A stretch of DNA of 45,107 bases from an uncultured Collinsella sp. Its GTDB lineage: Bacteria; Actinomycetota; Coriobacteriia; Coriobacteriales; Coriobacteriaceae. Shown here piece after piece: positions 37,979-45,107 of the stretch (positions are counted from its first letter, which is position 1; every line of letters starts with the position of its first letter). Location: the NCBI GenBank assembly GCA_900541795.1, contig UQLC01000016.1:1-45107 (forward strand), written 5' to 3'. Under the pieces are notes generated by a model. It searched no databases. It was given only the letters and a program-made list of their open reading frames with translations, and had not been told where the DNA came from. The translations under genes were made by a program, and so were the position numbers.

Positions 37979-39319
37979 ATGTTGACCACGAAGGAAGCTG
38001 CAGAGCTACTCGACATCACCCCGCGCAGGGTGCAGGAGCTCATAAAAAACGGAGCACTTGAGGCACGCAAGGCGTCTGGTGTATGGCTCATCGACAAAGA
38101 CAGTGTCAACGCACGACTCCGCTCCGTGACCAAAGCGGGGGGACGCCCCCGTCGAGGCCATGGAAAAAGCGAGATTACGTTTACCCTCATGAACCGCACG
38201 CACGAAGTCGCCCAGCTGGTCTACAGCACATCGCGAAAAGACTTTACCCACATCGGTGCCGACATCGATTATACCCACGCCCCTATTGGAGTACTTGGCC
38301 CCAATAGTCCCGTGTCGCTCGACTCTTTCCGCATTTGGTGGCGAGGCCGCGGTATCCCGCTCGCGCGCATTGGGCTTGCATCCCTGTTGGCAGAAGCAGC
38401 AGTCGATGTTCCCGACGAACTCATCCAGCGAAATCTCGGCCTCTCCCTATCCGACCAGTATTGGATTAGACCCCAAGATTCCGGTCTCGCGTGGGAGGAT
38501 ATTAACTTCTTCAATAATGCTTTTGACGACGTCTCTCTGTCCATCGCACCCTTCGCACCAGAGGGCAAAGCAGCCGCCGCAAAGCCCGATAACACCTCGG
38601 ACGGCAACCTTCAGAAGTATTGGACATGCGAGGGTGGGCGTCGAATTCTGCATAAGGCAGGAGCGCACCTGAACCAAGAACCATATAACGAGCTGGTAGC
38701 GACCGCGCTCCATCGTCGCATCCTAAACGCCTGCGATTATGTGCCTTACTCGATCGAGGGCACGGGCACTTCCGCCCTGAGTATATGCGATGTCTTCTTA
38801 ACTGATGAAGAAGAGTATGTCCCTGCGTTCTATGTAAACCAGTACGCAAACGCAGATGAAAGACTAACCGACTACGAGCGATATGTAGCAAACTGCGAGA
38901 AGCTCGGGGTAACAGGCGTCAAGGATGCCCTTGACCGCATGATCGTGTGCGACGACATCATCGCCAACTATGATCGTCATTGGCGTAACTTTGGCCTTGT
39001 GCGAAACGTCAACACGCTAGCCTGCAGACCTGCCCCCATCTTCGATTCGGGCTCATCGCTCTGGTGCAACGTTTCTCTAGAGGAGCTTCAGGCAGGAGAG
39101 CACAGTTTTACCAGCGCGCAGTTTCATTCAAGCCCCGCAAAACAAATGCTGCTCGTCGAGGACATGGGCTGGTTTGACGACGACAAGCTCGAGGGTTTCG
39201 TTGACGAGGCAATCGAAATCCTGTCCAAAAACGACGCTCTTACAGCGAGACTGCCTTATCTAAAAGAGGCGCTAACATGGCGCCTCGAAAGAATGATCGA
39301 CATCGCTGAATGGAGTTAG
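37979..39319 (+). CDS. Excisionase-type HTH fused to a HipA-like kinase
   Basis: 446 residues. The N-terminus (about 1-48, TTKEAAELLDITPRRVQELI) is an excisionase/MerR-type HTH with wing GVWLIDKDSV. The C-terminal half resembles the HipA kinase core: candidate ATP-binding Lys in RRILHKAG near 223, the catalytic loop YDRHWRNFG near 332 (D-x-H-x-x-N, like HipA DGHAKN), and the metal-binding Asp in PIFDSGSSL near 354. The HipA N-terminal dimer domain is absent. ATG at 37979 has SD GAAGGG. The in-frame ATG at 37937 would place the third operator half-site inside the coding region. No separate HipB is adjacent. Function as a self-controlled toxin or signalling kinase is inferred. Confidence 0.7.
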   Translation: MLTTKEAAELLDITPRRVQELIKNGALEARKASGVWLIDKDSVNARLRSVTKAGGRPRRGHGKSEITFTLMNRTHEVAQLVYSTSRKDFTHIGADIDYTHAPIGVLGPNSPVSLDSFRIWWRGRGIPLARIGLASLLAEAAVDVPDELIQRNLGLSLSDQYWIRPQDSGLAWEDINFFNNAFDDVSLSIAPFAPEGKAAAAKPDNTSDGNLQKYWTCEGGRRILHKAGAHLNQEPYNELVATALHRRILNACDYVPYSIEGTGTSALSICDVFLTDEEEYVPAFYVNQYANADERLTDYERYVANCEKLGVTGVKDALDRMIVCDDIIANYDRHWRNFGLVRNVNTLACRPAPIFDSGSSLWCNVSLEELQAGEHSFTSAQFHSSPAKQMLLVEDMGWFDDDKLEGFVDEAIEILSKNDALTARLPYLKEALTWRLERMIDIAEWS

Positions 39320-39346
39320 CGAGACAGCATCGCTCCGCCAACTCCC

Positions 39347-40024
39347 CTACCTCCCGCGCAGAGCCTTGAGCTTGGCCAGGGCATCGGGGCTCAGGCGACT
39401 GCCCAGGGTCATCTTGATCTGCGGGGCTTCCTCGGCCTCGTGAACGTCGTTATCGATCTGTTTGATCTCGTCCACCAGCATACGGCTCGAGATGCGCGTG
39501 ACGCCCTTGCCCATGACGACGGCCTGGATCGTGCCGTCACTCGACACCACGGAGCACGCGCGGCCTTCCTCGCGTGCCTCGATGCAGAGCTTCTGCACCA
39601 CGGTATCGGCAGAGACGCCCGTCGGCGAAAACTCGATGCGCACGCCACGGGCCGGCAGGTTGGGGCGCTCGCTGGAGATATTGCCCGCGCCGTCAAACAC
39701 GATTACGGCCTCGTAGCGGCCTTGGGCAAACGCGGCAACGTCGTTGATGAGGGCGGTGCGCGCCATATCGTGAACGTCGCTGGAATACGGATCGTCGGAA
39801 TGGTCGTAGACGAGCTTTTCGTAGCGCGGCGTGCAGTGGATCACGTTGTAGCCGTCGACCACCAGCAGCTCGGGCTTATTGGAGTGCACCGTCGAGACTG
39901 GGTCGGCGATGGCCTGCGCAAACGCATTGCCGCCCACACCATAGGTCGCGGCCGAAACAATCGGCTTGGCCGAGCCCTCGCCAAAGCGCTTGGCCTTGGA
40001 CTTGGCGCGGTTCTTCTTGGACAT
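39347..40024 (-). CDS. YacP-like NYN-domain ribonuclease
   Basis: 225 residues. A basic N-terminal tail of about 20 residues is followed by a PIN-like NYN fold: LLVVDGYNVIH near residue 54 (first acidic residue), VIVFDGAG near 107, VVSSDGTIQ near 158 and SSRMLVDEI. The family includes YacP/Rae1, which cleaves mRNA at the ribosome in Bacillus. ATG at 40024 lies 3 bp after the rlmB stop codon, with GGGGGAGGAG inside the rlmB end. The rlmB-yacP pairing is common in Gram-positives. Confidence 0.9.
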   Translation of the reverse strand: MSKKNRAKSKAKRFGEGSAKPIVSAATYGVGGNAFAQAIADPVSTVHSNKPELLVVDGYNVIHCTPRYEKLVYDHSDDPYSSDVHDMARTALINDVAAFAQGRYEAVIVFDGAGNISSERPNLPARGVRIEFSPTGVSADTVVQKLCIEAREEGRACSVVSSDGTIQAVVMGKGVTRISSRMLVDEIKQIDNDVHEAEEAPQIKMTLGSRLSPDALAKLKALRGR

Positions 40025-40027
40025 GCG

Positions 40028-40942
40028 CTACTCCTCCCCCATGAGCTCGCCGGCATTGCGGCGCAGCCACTCAAAGCACAGCGCGGTGGTCGCCTGGGCC
40101 ACGTTGAGACTCTCGGTCATGCCGCGCTGGGGAAGCTTGGTCAAAAAGTCGCATTTCTCGAGCACCAGGCGCGAGATGCCGTCGCCCTCGGAGCCCATGA
40201 CGAGCGCCACGCGGCCCTCGAAGGGAGCATCCCAGCAGCTGCCCTCGGCGTGCTCGGAGGCACCGCCCACCCAAAAGCCAGCGGCCTTGAGGTCATCGAG
40301 CGCACGGGCGATATTGGGAACCTGTGCGATAGGCAGGTGCATGACAGCACCGGCAGAAGTCTTGTAGCTGCCAACGGTCACACCGGCGGCGCGCTTGTTG
40401 GCAATGATGACACCGGCCGCGCCCACGACCTCGGCGGAGCGCACGATGGCGCCAAAGTTACCGTCGTCGGTCACGTGGTCGAGCACCACGACAAGCGCCG
40501 GACCGTCGCCCGCGCGGTCGAGAATATCGGCGACATCGGCATAGGGGAAGTTGCCTACCTCGAGTGCGATGCCCTGGTGAGCGCCATGGCTCGACAGCGC
40601 ATCGAGCTGTGCACGCGGCACGTACTTAATGCGGACACCCGAAGCGTTGAGGTCATCGACCAAACGCGACAGGGCAGCATCGCGCTCCCCGCCCTCGGCG
40701 ATGAGCGCGCACTTGATGGGAAAACCGGTGCGTAGCGCCTCGGCGGCAGCACGACGGCCTTCGATAAACTCGCCCTTGGGAGCCTGAACGTTGTCGCGGC
40801 CACGCTCGCGCTGCGGACGCGCTGCTTGGGTGCGCTCGCGCTGACCCTTGGGAGCGGCAGCGCGGTCATTACGGCGAATCGGACGCGAGCCAGAAGCAGC
40901 CTGCTTGCCTCCACGCGGTGCACGCTTGCGATTGTCGGCCAT
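40028..40942 (-). CDS. rlmB: 23S rRNA (guanosine-2'-O-)methyltransferase, TrmH/RlmB family
   Basis: SPOUT-class 2'-O-methyltransferase of 304 residues. A basic, disordered N-terminal tail (about 1-55) precedes the substrate-binding domain starting GEFIEGRRAAAEALRTG. The knotted domain carries VVVLDHVTDDGNFGAIVRSA (motif 1), ALVMGSEGDGIS (motif 2) and LPQRGMTESLNVAQATTALC (motif 3). The usual target is G2251 of 23S rRNA in E. coli. ATG at 40942 lies behind AAAGGAGG. A large hairpin separates it from cysS upstream. Confidence 0.95.
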   Translation of the reverse strand: MADNRKRAPRGGKQAASGSRPIRRNDRAAAPKGQRERTQAARPQRERGRDNVQAPKGEFIEGRRAAAEALRTGFPIKCALIAEGGERDAALSRLVDDLNASGVRIKYVPRAQLDALSSHGAHQGIALEVGNFPYADVADILDRAGDGPALVVVLDHVTDDGNFGAIVRSAEVVGAAGVIIANKRAAGVTVGSYKTSAGAVMHLPIAQVPNIARALDDLKAAGFWVGGASEHAEGSCWDAPFEGRVALVMGSEGDGISRLVLEKCDFLTKLPQRGMTESLNVAQATTALCFEWLRRNAGELMGEE

Positions 40943-40981
40943 AAAACGGCCTCCTTTAAATACTTTTCAAACAGGACAAAA

Positions 40982-41016
40982 GAAGCGACCGCTTAAGACG
41001 AATAGCTCAAGCGGTC
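40982..41016 (-). terminator. Terminator-like hairpin between cysS and rlmB
   Basis: GACCGCTT (40987-40994) and AAGCGGTC (41009-41016) are followed on the minus strand by GCTTCTTTTG. It would partly separate rlmB from the disA-cysS operon. Confidence 0.6.
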
Positions 41017-41020
41017 GGTA

Positions 41021-41122
41021 CGGGTTTTCCAAGTGCCCGAGATTGCCGTGAAAGAGGAGCGACGCGTACTTGAGTACGCGAGCGACGGTTTGAACGGCAA
41101 GGTCGGGTGCTTGGGAAACCCG
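41021..41122. repeat. Long imperfect hairpin between cysS and rlmB (family G)
   Basis: Arms of 29 bp, 41021-41049 and 41094-41122, match at about 24 positions (CGGGTTT.CCAAG at the outer end, TTGCCGT at the inner end). The middle holds the perfect palindrome GCGTACTTGAGTACGC (41064-41079). It resembles the repeat at 12744-12953 in plan (long outer arms, short inner hairpin) but not in sequence. Confidence 0.75.
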
Positions 41123-41128
41123 CGGGGA

Positions 41129-42595
41129 TTAGAGAGATTTGATACGGGTGCCGGCGGCGGTATCCTCAATGGTGAGGCCCAGGTCCTTGAGCTGGTCGCG
41201 GATGGCATCGGCCAGATCCCAGTTCTTGGCGGCGCGGGCCTCGGCGCGGGCCTCGAGAATCTTGGCAGCGGCCTCGTCCACGTCGTCACCCGTGTAGGCG
41301 ACCAGGCCGGCGGCAACGCCCAGCAGGCCCAGCGGCAGCTCGACCTTGGGCTCGGGAAGCTCAACGCCAAACGTATCGAGCAACTCGGCCAGCGTGTCGG
41401 CGGCGGCAAGCGCGGCGGCCTTGTCGGCAGCTTCGCCCGCCTGCTCCAGGTACTGGTTGCACTCGGTCACAAAGCCAAAGACGGCACCCATGGCACCGGC
41501 GGTGTTAAAGTCGTCGTCCATGCACTCCTTAAAGGCGGCACGGGTCTCGGCGGCCTTGGCGACAAACGCCTCGGCGGCAGCCTCATCGGCGTCGGCCGTC
41601 GCGTGGCTTGCAGCCCAGCGCAGGTTCTCGACCGTGCCGGCGATACGCGTGAGCGAGTTCTCGGCACCCTCCAGGCGCTCCCAAGAGAAGTCGAGCGGCG
41701 AGCGATAGCTCGTCTGCAGCATCAGCAGGCGCAGAGCCGCGGCAGAGTGCTGCTCGAGCACCTCGGCCAGCGTAAAGAAGTTACCGAGCGACTTGGACAT
41801 CTTCTCGCCGTCAACCAGCAGCATGCCCGTGTGCATCCAGGTGTTGGAGAAGCCCTGGTGCCAGGCGCAGGTGGCCTGGGCGCACTCGTTTTCGTGATGC
41901 GGGAAGGCAAGGTCGGAGCCGCCGCCGTGGATGTCAATCGGGGTGCCCAGGTAGCGGTGCACCATGGCGGCGCACTCGGTGTGCCAGCCGGGACGGCCCT
42001 CGCCCCAGGGGCTCGGCCAGCTGGGCTCGCCGGGCTTGGCGGCCTTCCACAGGGCAAAGTCGAGCGGGTCGTTCTTGTCCTCGTTCTCCTCGATGCGCGC
42101 GCCCACCATAAGGTCATCGATGTTGCGGCCCGAGACCTGACCGTAGTTGGGATCGCTGCGCACGGCAAAGTACACATCGCCGTTATCGGCGGCGTAGGCG
42201 TGGCCCTGCTCGATAAGCGTCTTGATCATGGCGATCATGGGGCCGATCTCTTTGGTAGCGCGGGGGCGCACATCGGGATCGAGCACGTTGGCGGCGCGCA
42301 TGACGCCGATGAACTTGTCGGAGAACTCCGTCGCGACCTCGGCAGCCGTACGGCCTTGCTCGTTGGCGCGCTTGATGATCTTGTCATCGACATCGGTGAG
42401 GTTCTGGGCGAACGTGACCTCGTAGCCGCTCGCGATGAGCCAGCGACGAATCACGTCAAAGCTGATGAACGTGCGGGCGTTGCCGATGTGGATGTTGTCG
42501 TAGACCGTGGGGCCGCACACGTACATGCGGACCTTGCCGGACTCGATGGGCTGGAACTCTTCCTTTTTATGGGTAGCGCTGTTGTAGATACGCAT
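41129..42595 (-). CDS. cysS: Cysteinyl-tRNA synthetase
   Basis: Class I aminoacyl-tRNA synthetase, 488 residues. MYVCGPTVYDNIHIGNART gives the HIGH-type motif HIGN with the zinc-binding Cys. HGGGSDLAFPHHENECAQA gives the zinc site His and Cys residues. GEKMSKSLGNF is the KMSKS loop near residue 268. The Ala-rich C-terminal half is the anticodon-binding region. The start at 42595 is 3 bp after the ispF stop. No T-box leader is visible, as the gene is internal to the operon. Confidence 0.97.
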   Translation of the reverse strand: MRIYNSATHKKEEFQPIESGKVRMYVCGPTVYDNIHIGNARTFISFDVIRRWLIASGYEVTFAQNLTDVDDKIIKRANEQGRTAAEVATEFSDKFIGVMRAANVLDPDVRPRATKEIGPMIAMIKTLIEQGHAYAADNGDVYFAVRSDPNYGQVSGRNIDDLMVGARIEENEDKNDPLDFALWKAAKPGEPSWPSPWGEGRPGWHTECAAMVHRYLGTPIDIHGGGSDLAFPHHENECAQATCAWHQGFSNTWMHTGMLLVDGEKMSKSLGNFFTLAEVLEQHSAAALRLLMLQTSYRSPLDFSWERLEGAENSLTRIAGTVENLRWAASHATADADEAAAEAFVAKAAETRAAFKECMDDDFNTAGAMGAVFGFVTECNQYLEQAGEAADKAAALAAADTLAELLDTFGVELPEPKVELPLGLLGVAAGLVAYTGDDVDEAAAKILEARAEARAAKNWDLADAIRDQLKDLGLTIEDTAAGTRIKSL

Positions 42596-42598
42596 TCG

Positions 42599-43093
42599 TT
42601 ACTCCTTAACGGTTTTCTGTAGCAGGCAGACGGCCCAGGCGCCGATCCCCTCGCCTTGGCCTTCCCAGCCGAGCTTTTCGGTCGTAGTGGCGGCGACGCC
42701 CACGTTTTCGACGTCAACGCCCAGAGCACGGGCAAGGTTGGCGCGTATGGCATCGCGGTGCGGGGTGATTTTGGGCTGCTGGCAGGCAATGGTGCAGTCG
42801 GCATCGACAAACTCAAAGCCCAGCTCGCGCGCATAGTCCATCACGCGAGCGAGCAGCACCATCGAGTCGGCGCCCTCATAGGCAGGATCGGTGTCGGGGA
42901 ACAGTTTGCCGATGTCTCCCCCGCGGCAGGCGCCCAAAATGGCGTCGGCCAAGGCGTGCGCGAGCACATCGGCATCCGAGTGGCCCAGCAGACCGCGCTC
43001 GTAGGGAATGTCGACCCCGCCGATAATACATCGACGACCCTCCACCAGACGGTGAACGTCATAGCCGTGTCCAATGCGCAGGTTACTGAACAT
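42599..43093 (-). CDS. ispF: 2-C-methyl-D-erythritol 2,4-cyclodiphosphate synthase
   Basis: MEP-pathway enzyme of 164 residues that closes the 2,4-cyclodiphosphate ring. Metal ligands are in RIGHGYDVHRL (Asp and His near residues 12-14) and LGHSDADVLAHA. The C-terminus has QQPKITPHRDAIRANLA and ATTTEKLGW. It overlaps ispD by 11 bp, so translation is coupled. The pair makes isoprenoid precursors. Confidence 0.97.
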   Translation of the reverse strand: MFSNLRIGHGYDVHRLVEGRRCIIGGVDIPYERGLLGHSDADVLAHALADAILGACRGGDIGKLFPDTDPAYEGADSMVLLARVMDYARELGFEFVDADCTIACQQPKITPHRDAIRANLARALGVDVENVGVAATTTEKLGWEGQGEGIGAWAVCLLQKTVKE

Positions 43094-43811
43094 GGGGAAG
43101 GTCCTCTCCCTCGGCCATGCGACCGAGCAGAATCGCGGTTACGGGACGCAAGTCCTCGGGTACCGTCACCTTAAGGTTGTCGCGTGGGCTCTGGACGCAG
43201 CGGACATGCCCACCCATGCGCTCGACCAGCGAAGAATCGTCGGTCCCGATAAACCCATCGGCGATGGCTGCGGTGTGGGCGCGCTTCATGACGTCGACGC
43301 TAAAGATCTGCGGCGTCTGCGCGGCCCAGTACAGCTCGCGTGGCGGCGTCTCGACGATGTTGTCGCCATCGACAATCTTGAGTGTGTCGATGGCGGGCTG
43401 GCCGCACACGACACCATCGAGGGCACGGTCGCTCACGAGCACGTCGATAGCATGGTCGATGGCCTCAGTCGTAATGAGCGGACGAGCGCCATCGTGAATG
43501 GCGACGTATTCAAAGCCTGCCGGAACCGCATGCACGCCGGCACGGGTGGAATCCTGACGGGTATTGCCGGCATCGGCAAAGCTGATGGGCGTGTCATAGT
43601 CGAACGGGTCGATGGCCAGGCGGCGCATTTCGGCACGACGCTCGGCAGGACACACCACCACGATGTGGCCGACCTTGTCGCTCCGATCAAATGCGCGGAT
43701 GGACCAGCTCATGAGCGGACGGCCCGCTACATTGACGAGCTGTTTGCCACCGGGGTTACCAAAGCGCTGGCCGCTGCCACCGGCAACGACCACGGCGCAT
43801 ACGGGCGCCAT
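43083..43811 (-). CDS. ispD: 2-C-methyl-D-erythritol 4-phosphate cytidylyltransferase
   Basis: MEP-pathway cytidylyltransferase, 242 residues. The signature VVVAGGSGQRFGNPGGKQLV is at the N-terminus (residues 8-27). Also present are AGNTRQDSTRAG, VAIHDGARPLIT near residue 105, and WAAQTPQIF near 170. The start ATG overlaps the disA stop by one base (TAATG). Confidence 0.97.
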   Translation of the reverse strand: MAPVCAVVVAGGSGQRFGNPGGKQLVNVAGRPLMSWSIRAFDRSDKVGHIVVVCPAERRAEMRRLAIDPFDYDTPISFADAGNTRQDSTRAGVHAVPAGFEYVAIHDGARPLITTEAIDHAIDVLVSDRALDGVVCGQPAIDTLKIVDGDNIVETPPRELYWAAQTPQIFSVDVMKRAHTAAIADGFIGTDDSSLVERMGGHVRCVQSPRDNLKVTVPEDLRPVTAILLGRMAEGEDLPHVQ

Positions 43812-44878
43812 TATGCGTTCCCCTGTTTGGTGCCCTTCATGCGGTACAGCGAGTCCGCAAGAATGGCAGGGTTGTTAACGCCAAAGTCGCCTAGGCGCTC
43901 CGGGTCCTCGCTGATGTCATCCATGAGCTCCTGCAGCGAGCCGTACTCGTCGACAATCTTCTCGGCCACGCCGTCGCGCACGACGGACACGCGCGAAAGC
44001 GTGCGCAGGCCCAGCGGCGTCATGACGGAGTCCTCGTCCAGGTCGTCGTAGCCCAGAACCGCCGCCACATGCTGCGGATCGGACAGGTCCTTAGGCGTCA
44101 TGCGAGCGAGCTCTGCACGAATCTTCTCGGCGTTTGCCTCGGAGGAATCGCTCGCGTAGTCGCGGATCATCAGGTCATACTCGGTATCCATACTGGAGCC
44201 GGCGAGCTGCTCGAGCTGCATCTGCACGAGCTTGCCCTGGTTGCCCAGCTTGACAATGCAATCCTTAAGCTCGGTCTTTGCCTGCTGCATGATCTCGAAG
44301 CTCGAGAAAATACCGGTAATGTCGGCGAGCGTAACGTAGTCGTCGAGCTCGAGGGCCGTCAGGCGCAGCAGGGAGCGATCGAGCGACTGACGGGTAGTCT
44401 GGAGCGTGGCGACGAGCTGGTTGACCGAGCTCATGATGGTGGTAACGGGCTGGATCTCGTAGCTCTTGCCGTGAACATACACGTTGACAACGGCACGACG
44501 GGCCGAGACCGAGATCACGATGGCATCCGTGAGCACCGACATGCGAGCGGCGGTGCGGTGACGCATACCTGTCTCGCTCGTGGCAAGCGAGGGATCGGGA
44601 TTGAGGTGGAAGTTGGCGCGCAGGATCTGGGTGAGGTCACCGTCGATGACGATGGCACCGTCCATCTTGGAGAGCTCGAACAGACGGTTCGAGGTGAACG
44701 AAATGTTGAGCGGGAAGCCGTCGTTACCGGCAGCGAGCACGTTTTCGGTGTCGCCGACGCAGATAAGGGCGCCCAGGTGACCGGCGATGATCATGTCGAG
44801 GGCGGTGCGGATCGGCTGACCAGGTGCCGTCAGGCGGATGGCCTGTTCCATACGCTTTTGCAGCTCGTTCTTATCCAA
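43811..44878 (-). CDS. disA: DNA integrity scanning diadenylate cyclase
   Basis: Makes c-di-AMP from two ATP and scans DNA for branched structures. 355 residues: the DAC domain (about 1-145) shows MDGAIVIDGD (DGA motif, near residue 73) and GMRHRTAARMS (RHR motif, near 105), both intact. A helical spine follows, and the C-terminal helix-hairpin-helix DNA-binding region contains LGLRTLSRVS and EYGSLQELMDD. It starts with TTG at 44878 behind GGGAG. The gene upstream is outside the window; in many relatives it is radA. It heads the disA-ispD-ispF-cysS series here. Confidence 0.96.
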   Translation of the reverse strand: MDKNELQKRMEQAIRLTAPGQPIRTALDMIIAGHLGALICVGDTENVLAAGNDGFPLNISFTSNRLFELSKMDGAIVIDGDLTQILRANFHLNPDPSLATSETGMRHRTAARMSVLTDAIVISVSARRAVVNVYVHGKSYEIQPVTTIMSSVNQLVATLQTTRQSLDRSLLRLTALELDDYVTLADITGIFSSFEIMQQAKTELKDCIVKLGNQGKLVQMQLEQLAGSSMDTEYDLMIRDYASDSSEANAEKIRAELARMTPKDLSDPQHVAAVLGYDDLDEDSVMTPLGLRTLSRVSVVRDGVAEKIVDEYGSLQELMDDISEDPERLGDFGVNNPAILADSLYRMKGTKQGNA

Positions 44879-45033
44879 GGCATCGCTCCCATCGTATACG
44901 CTCCATAAACGCTAAATAGTTTCTCACGGTTTGTCCCTGCGGCGCTTGCGAAATCCGATGCTTACAGAATGAGTTGATTTCCGATCTCAGCCGAACACAT
45001 TGAGCAAATAGGACGTTCCCGCAGCTACCCGAA

Positions 45034-45066
45034 CGCCCCCGAGGCCCCTCGCGGGCCCCGGGGGCG
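45034..45066. repeat. GC-rich hairpin near the right edge
   Basis: CGCCCCCG (45034-45041) pairs with CGGGGGCG (45059-45066); an inner GGCCC/GGGCC adds further pairing. No T tract follows, so terminator function is doubtful. The rest of 44879-45107 holds no gene that I can see. Confidence 0.5.
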
Positions 45067-45107
45067 GCATTTCCCCAGTTGAAGGAACGGTGGAGATGTG
45101 TTTCGAT

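Overview
The window looks like a chromosomal segment of a GC-rich actinobacterium of the class Coriobacteriia, most likely Collinsella or a close relative. This is inferred from the whole set: actinobacterial-type RpoB/RpoC, a FeoA-FeoB fusion, many GTG/TTG starts with strong Shine-Dalgarno (SD) sites, and many intergenic palindromes. No rRNA, phage, IS transposase or CRISPR array is visible.

Layout. 1-1.9 kb: an ECF sigma factor and its membrane anti-sigma partner, with a readable ECF-type promoter. 2.0-10.0 kb: rpoB-rpoC. 10.3-12.7 kb: galU, then rplJ-rplL behind an L10 leader with an attenuator. 13.0-18.2 kb: accessory metabolism (aminotransferase, unknown protein, hypoxanthine-DNA glycosylase, GH13 amylase, MFS exporter). 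18.3-22.0 kb: FeoAB and an alpha/beta hydrolase, separated by a hairpin array. 22.2-25.5 kb: glucose-type PTS IIA, asnS and a WYL-type regulator. 25.6-28.5 kb: a TrpXYZ-like ABC transporter. 28.7-32.4 kb: a decayed secreted-peptide gene, MscS, a cytosolic ParB-like/BMP fusion protein and a metallophosphoesterase. 32.5-36.9 kb (minus strand): tRNA-Tyr, tRNA-Thr, tRNA-Met and tuf, then rpmG, tRNA-Trp, secE, nusG, rplK and rplA. 37.0-37.6 kb: a gene-free tract full of palindromes. 37.7-39.3 kb: tRNA-Thr(TGT) and a one-piece HTH-HipA-like kinase with its own operators. 39.3-44.9 kb: disA-ispD-ispF-cysS, then rlmB and a YacP-like NYN nuclease.

Much of the window is the transcription and translation core (beta and beta' subunits, NusG, EF-Tu, L1, L7/L12, L10, L11, L33, SecE, five tRNAs). 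The disA-ispD-ispF-cysS cluster joins c-di-AMP signalling, isoprenoid precursors and tRNA charging.

Most unusual points. (1) RpoC carries a C-terminal extension of about 220 residues containing a helix-hairpin-helix that reads like the DNA-binding C-terminal domain of the RNA polymerase alpha subunit, with the main DNA-contact positions kept. (2) A HipA-like kinase is fused to an excisionase-type HTH, with three copies of one operator half-site at its start. (3) There are at least six families of intergenic palindromes, including three 80-bp tandem hairpins, nested inverted repeats, a roughly 210-bp cruciform over the rplJ promoter, and five scattered REP-like elements.
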